From assembly GCF_022751215.1 (NCBI RefSeq), contig NZ_JAICDG010000004.1:1-64000 (forward strand): a stretch of DNA of 64,000 nucleotides, in the 5' to 3' direction. The notes beneath the pieces are model-generated. The model was not told the DNA's origin, searched no databases, and saw only the letters and a program-made list of their open reading frames with translations. The position numbers and the translations under genes were made by a program. This document shows positions 44,009-53,118 of this stretch, piece by piece. This stretch comes from Actinomadura terrae. GTDB taxonomy: Bacteria; Actinomycetota; Actinomycetes; Streptosporangiales; Streptosporangiaceae. The stretch's first letter is position 1. Every line of letters begins with the position of its first letter.

Positions 44009-44224
44009 TCAGTTCTTCTGCTTCAGTGAAGCTCTCACCCTCCAAAGGATGTAACCGGTCGAGCCGATTATGAAGGCGCCCACCAGTAGGCCGCCTATGG
44101 CCATCTCCCAGTCGCCTTCGTCATAAACGCCGGTCAGGATCAGCGCTCCGTCCGCGAGCGCCAGTAGGCCGAGGACGAAGAAGGGGAGCAGACCCTTGAA
44201 CAGCATCGTTTTCGTCGGTTTCAC
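44009..44224 (-). CDS. Small two-helix membrane protein (tandem set, 2 of 4)
   Basis: A 71-residue protein (GTG start) with membrane helices at about 9-30 and 40-62, an acidic loop (YDEGDWEMA) between them, and a basic C-terminus (RASLKQKN). It is a paralogue of the protein at 43605-43823. It is followed by a strong hairpin. No named family is recognised. Confidence 0.65.
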   Translation of the reverse strand: MKPTKTMLFKGLLPFFVLGLLALADGALILTGVYDEGDWEMAIGGLLVGAFIIGSTGYILWRVRASLKQKN

Positions 44225-44303
44225 TCTGAGGCGCCTTGTAGGGCATGAAGCGTGGGAGCGGTATTCTCCTGGGCGTCGTCCCTACCCTCGTTCGGGATCG
44301 GGC

Positions 44304-44570
44304 TCAACGTTCCGGATGGCCGGAGCGGCGGCGAGAATAGCCGACCATCCGCACGCCCAGGTATGCCATCCAGTAGCTGCTGAGCGTCCCGATGGCCACA
44401 ATGACCTCTATGACGGGATTTCCGTTCGGCACCCATCCGGCGATGAACGCGATGAGAAGCAGAGTAAGCCCCAGGGCGGCCAGCAGGAAACCGACCATGA
44501 ATAGGCCGTACTGATACGTGGGCATCAGACTCAAGACCGGTAGGTCCTGGTCGGAGCGCCGTAGGGCCAT
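44304..44570 (-). CDS. Small two-helix membrane protein (tandem set, 3 of 4)
   Basis: ATG 44570 is preceded by AAAGGA with good spacing; an earlier in-frame ATG at 44612 is less likely. The 88-residue protein has helices at about 19-42 and 52-70 with a WVPNGNP loop between them, and a very basic end (SRRRSGHPER). It shares the two-helix plan with its neighbours, but sequence similarity is weak. Confidence 0.6.
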   Translation of the reverse strand: MALRRSDQDLPVLSLMPTYQYGLFMVGFLLAALGLTLLLIAFIAGWVPNGNPVIEVIVAIGTLSSYWMAYLGVRMVGYSRRRSGHPER

Positions 44571-44658
44571 GGCTCTGTCCTTTCGGTGTTGTTGCTGGGA
44601 CGCCACTGGCATAGGCGAGCTGCGTGAGCGCGACGGGACCGGGCCAGGTTGGGTAAGC

Positions 44659-44691
44659 CATCGGCCGTCCCCTCGGTGGGGACGGCCGATG
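44659..44691 (-). terminator. Strong hairpin after the 44697-44948 gene
   Basis: A perfect 14-bp stem (catcggccgtcccc / ggggacggccgatg) with a five-base loop, starting six bases past the stop on the minus strand. It separates the first of the small genes from the next. Confidence 0.7.
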
Positions 44692-44696
44692 GGCAG

Positions 44697-44948
44697 TCAG
44701 TCAGTTCTTTGTTCAGGTCGGTGCACCATGAGCCTCACGAGGCTGATGGTGAGCCACGCGGCGATCAGCGCGAGCACGCCTGCGATGATTTGGGAGAGAA
44801 GGTTGCCGCTCCTTGTCCACCCCAGGGTGGGGCCGACCGTGAAAAAGAGCAGGACAAGCGTCATGCCTCCGAACAACGCAGCGGTGCAAGCAAGCCGCAC
44901 GGGACCATAGTGATCCATCCGGGGGCTATTACGGCTCTTGTTCCTCAT
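44697..44948 (-). CDS. Small two-helix membrane protein (tandem set, 4 of 4), next to the RHS end
   Basis: This 83-residue protein has a basic start, helices at about 19-42 and 50-72, and a charged C-terminus. It lies 39 bases after the end of the second RHS frame on the same strand and is closed by a strong hairpin, so it is the best-placed immunity candidate for that toxin. Weak conservation with the other three small genes is limited to the overall plan. Confidence 0.6.
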   Translation of the reverse strand: MRNKSRNSPRMDHYGPVRLACTAALFGGMTLVLLFFTVGPTLGWTRSGNLLSQIIAGVLALIAAWLTISLVRLMVHRPEQRTD

Positions 44949-44987
44949 TGTTCCGCTCTTCCCCGATGGCGTGGGCTGACACCGACG

Positions 44988-45839
44988 TCATGGAGTGCCG
45001 GTGATGGCGTTCATATCGATTTCCCATGAGCTGTATGCGGCGACACCGCACCCGACCGCCGCGGCGCCGGCTTCCACGGCGCCTGCACCTATCCCGCCTG
45101 ACGCGGCTCCGATCCCTGCGGCGAAGGGGGAGACCGCCTCAGCCGCTGCAAGGCCGCCCTCGAGGCACGCAGCCCCGGCTTGCAGTGTCTTTAGCCAGGG
45201 GAAGCGACCGGTGGGGTCGGTGTTGTTGGTGGGGTTGTCGGCGGCGTAGGCGTAGCGGTTGGCGTTGGTGGGGTCGCCGATGGTGTTGAGGGCGTCCTGT
45301 TGGGTGAAGCGGGCTCGGCCGGTGTCGTAGAAGCGGCGGCCGAGTTTGAGCAGTCCGGTGTTGGGTTCGTGGAAGCCGCCGGTGTAGCGGATGAGGTTGA
45401 CGGCGGCTTCCCAGCCGGTGTCGGGGGTCGTCTCGCCGAACGGGCCGTAGGTGTAGGCGGCGGCCTGGGTGCCCGACGGGGAGACGATGGAGGTGGTGGA
45501 GCCCAGGCCGTCGGTGCCGAAGGCGTAGGGGTTGGAGCCGTCGGAGTAGCCGAGCGGGGTGCCGGTGCTGTCGTGGATCATCCATACCGAGCTGCTGCCC
45601 TGGCTGTAGGAGATGATCCCGGCGCTGGTGTCGCCGGTGCGCCCGTAGACGAGGGTGGTTCCCTTGGCGGTGACCATTTCGGCTTGGTCGGTGCCCGCGT
45701 AGGTGAAGGGAATGGTGGTGGTGCCCTTGGTGAACTGGGTGGTCTGCCCGGCGCCGTTGTAGGCGCCCTTCAGGCCGCCTGAGCCGGTGGTGGCGGTGAG
45801 GTTGCCCGCGGCGTCGTAGGCCTCGCCGGAGGAGGTCGC
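44988..45839 (-). pseudogene. C-terminal part of the second RHS protein, beyond an amber codon
   Basis: This is the direct in-frame continuation of the RHS gene at 45840-48347 after TAG 45840-45842. It starts ATSSGEAYDAAGNLTATTGS and goes on through YD repeats to the RHS core end (LGRRFYDTGRARFTQQDALN, NRYAYAADNPTNNTDPTG). The last ~70 residues form a Gly/Ala-rich hydrophobic tip (LKTLQAGAACLEGGLAAAEA to ITGTP) that could be a membrane-acting toxin or only a pretoxin spacer. ATG 45677 could restart translation, but no signal peptide would then be present. Confidence 0.7.
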
Positions 45840-48347
45840 CTAATTGGCGGAGTTGAACGTCAGCGACTGGGTCTGGGTGCCGTCGGTGGTGACGGTGGTG
45901 CGGTTGCCGCGGTCGTCGTATTCGTAGGTGAGGTCGTGGCCGGCGGCGTTGGTGGCCTTGGTGAGGCGGTTGCCCTTGTCATAGGTGTAGTCGCTGATGG
46001 TGCCCGACACGTTGTTCTTGGACCATTGCCGTAGCCCGGTGTCGTTGGCCTTGGCGGTGTCGCAGGAGGTCGCGGTGCCGCGCTTGGAATAGCAGTACGA
46101 CACGTCCGAGACGATCTTGGAGTCGCTGCCCGCGCGGGTGGTGACGATGCGGGTGATGCGGCTGGAGTCGTCGTAGCTGTGCTTGGTGTGCATGGACCAG
46201 GCGGTGTCGGAGGTCTTGTTGAAGTAGGTGTGGGTGCGGTTGCCGTCGTCGTCGTAGTCGAATTCCCACTTCTTGCCCGAGTAGTCGGTCATGCTGGCCA
46301 GCAGATTGCGGGTGGAGTGCACGTAGTGCAGCGTCCCCGCCTGGTTGAGCTGGTTGACCAGGTTGCCGGACGGGTCGTACTGCCAGTCGATTTCCCCGCC
46401 GCCGCCGGTGGAGTGGCGGGCGGCCATCAGGTTGCGCTGGGTATAGGACCAGGTGGTGGTCCCCGACGCATCGGTGCGGAGTTTGAGGTTCCCGGCCTTG
46501 TCGTAGGTGAAGGCGACGGTCGGGGTGCCGTCGGAATAGGCGACGCTCAGGACGCGGTCGTCGTCATCGTAGGTGTAGGACGTCTTCCTGCCGTTGCCGT
46601 CGGTCGCGGTGTCCAGCCGTCCGTACCCGTCATAGGTGAAGGTCTTCTTCTTCAGGGTGTTGCCGGTGGGCGGAGTGACCGAGGTGACCTGGTGGTTGCC
46701 GTCGTAGCCGTAGGCGGTGGAATTGGAGCCGTTGCCCGGGTCGGTGGATTTCTCGGCGGTGCCGTCGGAGTTGTAGGTGACCTTGGCCTCGGCGGCGAGC
46801 GCGTTCTTGGCCGAAGACAGGTTGCCGGGCCCGTCGTAGGTGAACGTGGTCGAGTTCCCCTGGGTGTCCGATCCGGCCGAGGGCTGGTAGGCGGCCGTCG
46901 GGTTCTGGCTGGTGGGCGAGTTGCCGTAAGTCAGCGACGCCGACGCGCCGGTCGGGGAGGCGGACCTCGTCTGGGACTCGCCGCCGTTGGCGCCGAAGGT
47001 GTTGCTGGTCAGCCCCTGATTGGCGTTTTCGTAGGACGCGATGTCGCTGAAGGGCGTGTAGCTCTTGGAACGGGTCTTGCCGGCCGGGTCGACGGTCTTG
47101 GTGACCCGGTCGTTGGAGTTCAGGGTGTAGGTGGTGTGCGGGACGTCCGCGACGGGCTTGGACTGGTCGGTGTTGGGGTCGGCCACCTGCGACTGGGTGT
47201 CGGAGGCATAGGCCAGCCTGGTCACCTGCTCGGCCGACTGCCCGACATGGGTCACCGACAGCACCCGGTGGTCGCCGTCGTAGGCCAACCGCGTGATGGC
47301 GCCCTTGCCGTTGGTGATGGAGTTCAGATTCCCCGAGGCGTCGTAGCCGAACTTGGCGACCTCGCCCGCCGGTTCCTGGATCTGGGCCAGCCGTCCCGAA
47401 TCGTCGTAGCTGTAGACCGCGATGCGACTGCCGCCACCGGCCTTGTCCTGCGTGTAGGACGTGATGTGGTCGCCGTTGTACATCCCGACCTTGATGACCC
47501 GGCCGCTCGTCTCACCCTTGGGCTTGTAGGTGATCGTCGAAATGTCGCCGGAGGTGTAGCCGAAGTCGGTGGTGTTGCCGTTGCGGTCTTCGAGCCTGGT
47601 CGGCAGCCCCGAGGCGTTGAAGTACGACTCGGTGCCCGAACCGTGGTCGGTGTATTTCCAGCCGCCGCCGGACTGGGTGACCAGATCGCCCTTGAACTCC
47701 TTGGGCGTGGAGTAACCGGAACCCGAGACGGTGAACACTCCCGAGGTGCCGTCCGGGCCGGTCATGGTGACCGAGTCGTCGCTGTTCTTGTACAGCCGGA
47801 CGTCCTGCCCGAGCCGGGTGCGCCAACCGGCCGAGATGACGCCGGTGCCCACACCGGCGGCGTGCAGCAGGCTGTTGTAGGCCGCTCCCACAGTGACGTT
47901 GCCGCCAATGCCCGGCAGCGACATGTCGGTGGTGCGCACCATCGCGTTGCCGGACCCGACGTTCACCTTCAATTGCAGGTAGTCGGCCAGGTTGAACGAC
48001 AGGAACGTGCCGTTGCGCACCGGGCCGATCCCCACCGGCACCGACGCCGCCGCAGCAGGTTTCACCGTCGGCTGCCCGGCGTTACCCGCGCCGGACGGCG
48101 CACGGGCGGGGATCTTCGTTTTGGCAGGGTCTCCGATGGTGCCCGGGCTGACCAGCCGGACCCCCGCCCGATTCGAGGGGCCGAGCTTCGAGGAGCCGGC
48201 GTTGGGCGAGCCGAGCTCGGGATACAGATGCTGGAACTGGTACTCCTCGGCCGCGGCGGGTGTCCGGGCCTGAGCGGCGACGGGCATTCCCAGGCCGGTG
48301 ACGACGAGCGTCGAAACGGCGACCCATCTTAAAGAGCGTCTTGACAT
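45840..48347 (-). CDS. RHS/YD-repeat exported protein ending at an amber codon
   Basis: From ATG 48347 (GAAGAGG upstream) the 835-residue product has a signal peptide (about 1-30, ending at AAQARTPAA), a linker, a DUF6531-like region (FLSFNLADYLQLKVNVGSGN) and a long series of YD repeats. It stops at TAG in SLTFNSAN-TAG-ATSSGEAYD, where a Gln (CAG) would fit the usual sequence. Without the last 283 residues it lacks the RHS core cap and toxin, so it is probably inactive unless the amber codon is read through. The first in-frame start (48593) would put non-protein-like sequence in front. Confidence 0.8.
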   Translation of the reverse strand: MSRRSLRWVAVSTLVVTGLGMPVAAQARTPAAAEEYQFQHLYPELGSPNAGSSKLGPSNRAGVRLVSPGTIGDPAKTKIPARAPSGAGNAGQPTVKPAAAASVPVGIGPVRNGTFLSFNLADYLQLKVNVGSGNAMVRTTDMSLPGIGGNVTVGAAYNSLLHAAGVGTGVISAGWRTRLGQDVRLYKNSDDSVTMTGPDGTSGVFTVSGSGYSTPKEFKGDLVTQSGGGWKYTDHGSGTESYFNASGLPTRLEDRNGNTTDFGYTSGDISTITYKPKGETSGRVIKVGMYNGDHITSYTQDKAGGGSRIAVYSYDDSGRLAQIQEPAGEVAKFGYDASGNLNSITNGKGAITRLAYDGDHRVLSVTHVGQSAEQVTRLAYASDTQSQVADPNTDQSKPVADVPHTTYTLNSNDRVTKTVDPAGKTRSKSYTPFSDIASYENANQGLTSNTFGANGGESQTRSASPTGASASLTYGNSPTSQNPTAAYQPSAGSDTQGNSTTFTYDGPGNLSSAKNALAAEAKVTYNSDGTAEKSTDPGNGSNSTAYGYDGNHQVTSVTPPTGNTLKKKTFTYDGYGRLDTATDGNGRKTSYTYDDDDRVLSVAYSDGTPTVAFTYDKAGNLKLRTDASGTTTWSYTQRNLMAARHSTGGGGEIDWQYDPSGNLVNQLNQAGTLHYVHSTRNLLASMTDYSGKKWEFDYDDDGNRTHTYFNKTSDTAWSMHTKHSYDDSSRITRIVTTRAGSDSKIVSDVSYCYSKRGTATSCDTAKANDTGLRQWSKNNVSGTISDYTYDKGNRLTKATNAAGHDLTYEYDDRGNRTTVTTDGTQTQSLTFNSAN

Positions 48348-49033
48348 GAAGGCCTCTTCCTTTTCTACGGGGCAAATGATTGATAATTGGGCATGACGAG
48401 GAGAACGATCGGGGATATTGCTGCGGCCACGGAACGGCGCCAGGAGGCCGGGAAGGGAAGGCTCGGGCGGAGAGGGCAAGGGGTGGGCGATCGTTCTATC
48501 GGGGGAGCGAAGAAAGCTGTGCGAGGCGGAGAAGAACGACAGAAATAATGTTCGCCTATCGCACTGGATCAGCAAAGCCCCTTTCTCCGTCACGAACTAT
48601 CACCGAAAGTGATCGTTTGGTTGGCCGTAGGCGAAGAACCGCACTTCAGCCGCCTTTTCGACCCCGGGCGGCCGAACAGTTCGCGCACGCATCGGCCACC
48701 GCAATCTGGGTCGTAGACGAGTTTCCTTTCCACAATCAACGTCGCTGATTCGTGTAGGCCCGAATTGACGACGGCCTTTGGCCCATCGCAACCGTCCTTC
48801 ACCGGGTGTGCGAGAGCGGCTTGCCGCAGCGTCGGGAGGGCCGAGAACGGACGCTCGCCGAACCGCCCCTCGGCGAACCGCCCCCCAGCAGCGGTCACGC
48901 TCCCGGGCGGCGTCCCCGTTGGGTGCTGTTTGCCTGGTGTTACGTGTTTGCCGCCTGATGGTTGATTTCGGGCAAGCTGCGAAGCCTTTGATGATCGCGC
49001 CGTTACTGTTTTGCCTGATCAGAGAGGCTCTTC
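48348..49033. other. Divergent intergenic region between RHS 2 and the glycosidase gene
   Basis: About 690 bp without a credible gene. It contains a short tandem (cgccgaaccgcccctcggcgaaccgcc near 48852) and must hold promoters for both directions. No regulator site is obvious. Confidence 0.5.
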
Positions 49034-50635
49034 ATGCGTCCCAAACCCGTCTCCGCCCTGGCCGCGGTCGTGGCCGTGCTGGCCGTCGGCACGCCGGTCG
49101 CGACGGCCGCGCAGTCCGCGCCGATCCCGCAGGGGGGCCGGGCCGCGCCGGAGTCCTTCTTCGGTGGCAAGATTCCGCTGAGCGCCCCGCCGGTGACCAC
49201 CACAGTGGCGCGCGGAGTCACGCTGACCACGATGTCGCTCGGGGCCAAGGACGCCGACGACTACTGGACCGTCCACGTGTACCTGCCGGCCACGGTCGAC
49301 GGGCCGCTGAACAAGGCGGGCACGGCACTGGGTTCGGAGGAGATCGCCCGCCGGGTGGCCGACGCGGTGCGGGACAAGGGGTTCGAGCCGCGGCTGGAGC
49401 GGGTGTCCTCGCCCGCGTTCGCCGACCGTCCCGCCGGGACCCTCGGGTGGACGGTCCGGGTCGGCCGGTACGCCACCGACGCCGAGGCGTCCGCCGCGCT
49501 CGCCAAGGTCAAGGCCGCGGGTTTCGCGGGCGGCACGCGCTACACCGCCCAGGACGGCACGGACCCGCGCGCGCCCCAGAAGGTGCACATGATCCGCGTG
49601 GACTTCGACAGGTTCCGCGGCACGGTCGGCACCGACTTCGGCCCGACCCTGAACGGCACCGAGAAGCTGACCGACCTGGTCGACGCGACGGGCGCGGTGG
49701 CGGGGATCAACGCGCAGTGGTTCTACAACAGCGCGCCAGGCGGCATGTACGTCAAGGACGGCAAGCTGATCGGCGGGGCCACGCAGGGCCGCGCCGGCAT
49801 CAAGCTCACCAAGGACGGACGCAGGGCCGACGTCGACGCCTACACCGCGCACGTGACGATGCGGGTGGGGCGGACCACCGTCGAGCTCGACGGCGTCAAC
49901 CGGGTGCCGGGCGAGATCTGGAACTGCGGCGGCGTGGGCGGCGACCAGCCGACGGAGAAGCCGCAGCACGACCTGAAGTGCACCGATGACGACGAGTTGG
50001 TGCGGTTCACGCCCGAGTGGGGCGTCCCGCCGAAGGGCGCGGGCGCCGAGGCCGTCCTGGACGCCAAGGGCAGGGTGACGGCGGTGAACACCTCGCGCGG
50101 CGCGGCCGTGCCCGCCGAGGGGTCCACCGTTCAGGCGACCGGCCAGAGCGCCGCCTGGCTGCTCGACCACGTCAAGGTGGGCGACCGGCTCCGGATCCGC
50201 GAGCGGGTCGAGGACAGCCGGGGCCACCGGGTGTCGCTGAAGCGCGGCACCACGATCCTCCAGGTCGGGCCCACGCTGGTGCAGGACGGGCGCGTATCGG
50301 TGAACGCGCAGGCCGATGGGCTGATCCGCGAGGGCAGCGACCAGACGTTCACCTACAACTGGACGCTGCGCGCCAACCCGCGCTCGATGATCGGTATGGA
50401 CCGGGAGGGACGGCTCATGCTGGTCGTCGTCGACGGCCGCAGGGACGGCTACAGCGAGGGGCTCGGGATCGCCCAGACCGGCGAGCTCATGAAGCTGCTC
50501 GGCGCCGAGGAGGCGATGAACCTCGACGGCGGCGGCTCCAGCGTCCTCGCCACCAAGGACGGCGGGATCGTGAACCGCCCGTCGGACGCGACGGGCCAGC
50601 GCTCGCTCGGCAACGTCTTCCTCGTCCGCCCATAA
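49034..50635 (+). CDS. Secreted phosphodiester glycosidase-family protein
   Basis: The 533-residue protein has a signal peptide (1-26, cleavage after TAA), a SPOR-like stretch around residues 75-165 (WTVHVYLPA, GWTVRVGRYATDAEASAALA) and a NAGPA/phosphodiester glycosidase domain (about 180-533) with GINAQWFY, the GRLMLVVVDGR strand and the hallmark NLDGGGSSVL near the end. Such proteins act on sugar phosphodiesters in cell-wall polymers or exopolysaccharide; the substrate is unknown. ATG 49034 has GAGAGG seven bases upstream. It is divergent from the RHS gene and followed by a hairpin, so it is a single-gene unit. Confidence 0.88.
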   Translation: MRPKPVSALAAVVAVLAVGTPVATAAQSAPIPQGGRAAPESFFGGKIPLSAPPVTTTVARGVTLTTMSLGAKDADDYWTVHVYLPATVDGPLNKAGTALGSEEIARRVADAVRDKGFEPRLERVSSPAFADRPAGTLGWTVRVGRYATDAEASAALAKVKAAGFAGGTRYTAQDGTDPRAPQKVHMIRVDFDRFRGTVGTDFGPTLNGTEKLTDLVDATGAVAGINAQWFYNSAPGGMYVKDGKLIGGATQGRAGIKLTKDGRRADVDAYTAHVTMRVGRTTVELDGVNRVPGEIWNCGGVGGDQPTEKPQHDLKCTDDDELVRFTPEWGVPPKGAGAEAVLDAKGRVTAVNTSRGAAVPAEGSTVQATGQSAAWLLDHVKVGDRLRIRERVEDSRGHRVSLKRGTTILQVGPTLVQDGRVSVNAQADGLIREGSDQTFTYNWTLRANPRSMIGMDREGRLMLVVVDGRRDGYSEGLGIAQTGELMKLLGAEEAMNLDGGGSSVLATKDGGIVNRPSDATGQRSLGNVFLVRP

Positions 50636-50653
50636 CCGGAACCTGGCGGAATG

Positions 50654-50689
50654 CCCACCGTGCGGCCCATCGGGGGGACGCACGGTGGG
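50654..50689 (+). terminator. Hairpin terminator after the glycosidase gene
   Basis: A 10-bp stem (cccaccgtgc / gcacggtggg) with a 16-base loop, 18 bases after the stop. Confidence 0.55.
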
Positions 50690-50787
50690 ACGGCCCCCAC
50701 GATGATCGTTTTCGCTGCCGGGTACGGCCGGTTGGATATAGCGTCCTCCAAGGTAGGTTTCGGACATCTGATCTTCTGGAGGCGGGC

Positions 50788-52083
50788 ATGACGGCAGTGA
50801 GCCGGCGGGACTTCGGCCGGGCGGCCGCACTGGCGGGGCTCGGGGCCGGCGCACCGGCGCTGCTGGCGGGCTGCGGGTCCGGCGGGTCGGCCGAGGCGAC
50901 GCGGGCCGGGGCGGCGGGGGCGGCCGCCGCTCGGACGTGGCGGGCGACCGGTCCGCTGCCGGCGGCTCTCGCGGGTTTCGACTCGACCATGAAGAGCTTC
51001 ATGCAGGCCCGCAACATCCCGTCGGGGCAGCTCGCCGTCGTCCGGAAAGGCAGGCTCGTGCTCGCCCGCGGCTACACCTGGAGCGCGGACACGGCCTTCA
51101 CCACGCAGCCGACCTCGCTGTTCCGTGTCGCCAGCCTCAGCAAGCCGGTGACGGCGACGGCGGTGCTGCGGCTTGTCCAGGACGGCAAACTGAAGCTCAC
51201 CGACCGCGCGGCCCCCCTGCTCGGGCTCCCGACGACCGCCGATCCCCGGCTGAAGGACGTCACGGTGCTGCGCCTGCTCCAGCACCTCGGCGGCTGGGAC
51301 AGCTCCGTCTCCGCGGACCCCATGTTCCAGGACGCGACGATCGCCAAGGCACTCGGCGTGTCCCTGCCCGTCTCGCAGGCCAACATCATGAAGTACACGT
51401 CGGGCCGCAAGCTCGACCACACGCCGGGCACGAAGTACGCGTACTCCAACTACGGGTTCCTGCTGCTCGGACGCATCATCGAGAAGGTCACCGGAAAGAG
51501 CTACGCGTCCTACGTCCAGCAGGCCGTGCTCACGCCGCGTGCCATCAAGCGGATGAAGCTCGGGCATTCCCGCACCGCCGCGAGCGGTGAGGTCCATTAC
51601 TACTCCGGCTACACCGGGCCGACCGTTTTCGACAACAGCGGGAAGACGGTGGCCTATCCGTATGGCGCGTTCAACCTGGAGAACATGGACGCGCACGGCG
51701 GCTGGCTCGCCACCGCCCTGGACCTCACGCGCTTCGCGGGCATTTACGACGGCGGCACGAGCGTCCTGAACTCCACGTCGGTCAAGCGCGCGTTCGCCAA
51801 GCCGGAGACCGGGATCAACGGCGACGGCTACTACTACGGCTGCGGGTGGATGGTCCGGCCCGTCACCGGCGGCACCGGCATGAACACCTGGCACACGGGC
51901 TCTCTCGCCGGGACGTACACGCTGCTCGTCCGCCGCAACGACGGGCTGGCCTGGGCCGCCCTGTTCGACCAGCGGCAGGAGGGCGACGCGCCCGGCTACG
52001 GCGACATCGACCCGGCCCTGCACAAGGCCGCCAACGCCGTGCGGACCTGGCCGACCGGCGACCTGTCGTCCCGCTACTTCTAG
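50788..52083 (+). CDS. Beta-lactamase-fold serine hydrolase, Tat lipoprotein
   Basis: The 431-residue protein has a twin-arginine signal with a lipobox (SRRDFG at 5-10, LLAGC with Cys29), so it is exported folded and lipid-anchored. The class C/esterase-type active site is complete: S116-LS-K119, the YSN motif (about residue 221) and HTG near 370. The family includes D,D-peptidases, esterases and beta-lactamases, so its substrate is not predictable. ATG 50788 follows GGAGG (50778-50782). It is a single gene, convergent with the oxidoreductase downstream. Confidence 0.88.
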   Translation: MTAVSRRDFGRAAALAGLGAGAPALLAGCGSGGSAEATRAGAAGAAAARTWRATGPLPAALAGFDSTMKSFMQARNIPSGQLAVVRKGRLVLARGYTWSADTAFTTQPTSLFRVASLSKPVTATAVLRLVQDGKLKLTDRAAPLLGLPTTADPRLKDVTVLRLLQHLGGWDSSVSADPMFQDATIAKALGVSLPVSQANIMKYTSGRKLDHTPGTKYAYSNYGFLLLGRIIEKVTGKSYASYVQQAVLTPRAIKRMKLGHSRTAASGEVHYYSGYTGPTVFDNSGKTVAYPYGAFNLENMDAHGGWLATALDLTRFAGIYDGGTSVLNSTSVKRAFAKPETGINGDGYYYGCGWMVRPVTGGTGMNTWHTGSLAGTYTLLVRRNDGLAWAALFDQRQEGDAPGYGDIDPALHKAANAVRTWPTGDLSSRYF

Positions 52084-52100
52084 GACGGCGGGGACGCGCC

Positions 52101-53006
52101 TCAGAACGCCAGGGTGATCTTTCCGGCCAGGCCGCCCCGGCGGAAGCGTTCGTGTGCGGTCCCGATTTCGTGCAGGCCGAAAGTCGAGTGCACGCGCGGC
52201 CGCAGCACGCCCTCGTCGACGAGCCCGGCGAGTTCGCGCAGGCCCGCGCCGTCCTCGCGCACCTGGTTGACGGTGGTCCGGACGCCGCGCGAGGACAGGT
52301 CCGGAACCGGACCGGCCTGGGTGGCGATCGACGCGTACCGGCCGCCGTCGGCCACCGCCTCGGTCACGAAGGCGCCGAAGGTGTCGAAGACCGCGTCATA
52401 GCGACGGTTCTGAAGAGTGTGCGCGTCGGTGGTGACGAGGCCGGCGCCGTGGTCACGGGCGAAGCCGAGCTGCGCGTCCCGGGAGACCAGGGCGTCGACC
52501 TCGACGCCTCGCGCTCGGGCGATCTGCAACGCCAGCCCCCCGACCGCGCCCGCGGCACCGGCGATCAGCAGCCGCTCTCCGGCGGACACCGCGAGCCAGT
52601 CCAGCGTCTGCCAGGCCGTCAGCCCGGGAAGCGGCAGGGTGGCGGCCTCGTTCAGGCTGACCGCCTGCGGTGCCGGGGCGACCGCCCGCGCGGGCAGCGC
52701 GACCAGATCGGCCCAGGTGCCGCGAGCGGAACCCAGCTGGTGCGACATCGCGATCACCCGGTCCCCGGTGCGCAGGCCGCTGCCGCCGCCCTCGACCACG
52801 ATGCCCGCCAGGTCCCAGCCGAGCGTCATCGGCAGCGGCGGCGTCCCCTCGCCGATGGCCCCCTCCCGCGTCTTGTCGTCGACGGGGTTGATGCTGGACG
52901 CGATGGTCCGGATCAGCACGTCTCCCGGTCCCGGTTCGGGTCGGGGTGCCTCGACGATGCCGAGGACGTCGGGTGTTCCGAACCGGTCGATCTGTATGGC
53001 GCGCAC
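52101..53006 (-). CDS. NADP-dependent quinone-oxidoreductase-type reductase
   Basis: This zinc-free medium-chain dehydrogenase/reductase has the GroES-like N-domain (MRAIQIDRFGTPDVLGIVEA, INPVDDKTREG, GWDLAGIVVEGG) and a Rossmann domain with AGAAGAVGG near 145-153. The 301 residues are slightly short but complete. I start at GTG 53006 because AAGGG lies upstream and the family begins there; the longer frame to 53177 only adds non-family sequence. It probably reduces quinones or enones with NADPH. It is convergent with the serine hydrolase gene; the LOG-like gene follows in the same direction upstream. Confidence 0.88.
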   Translation of the reverse strand: MRAIQIDRFGTPDVLGIVEAPRPEPGPGDVLIRTIASSINPVDDKTREGAIGEGTPPLPMTLGWDLAGIVVEGGGSGLRTGDRVIAMSHQLGSARGTWADLVALPARAVAPAPQAVSLNEAATLPLPGLTAWQTLDWLAVSAGERLLIAGAAGAVGGLALQIARARGVEVDALVSRDAQLGFARDHGAGLVTTDAHTLQNRRYDAVFDTFGAFVTEAVADGGRYASIATQAGPVPDLSSRGVRTTVNQVREDGAGLRELAGLVDEGVLRPRVHSTFGLHEIGTAHERFRRGGLAGKITLAF

Positions 53007-53118
53007 GGAGAGCCCTTCGCGAAACTGCCGCTGACCAGCGCTGAAACGCGTCCTTTGAGGACGGGATTCCCGGTGGTGGACGCCGCGTCCGGTGAAACGG
53101 TGTGGGGTGGCCGGACGT

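Noticed and set aside
46179..48332. 717-codon open frame antisense to the second RHS gene
   Set aside because: It mirrors the codon bias of the RHS frame and has only Gly/Val-rich shadow sequence with no family.
49019..50854. 611-codon minus frame opposite the glycosidase gene
   Set aside because: Shadow of a gene with clear signal peptide and family motifs.
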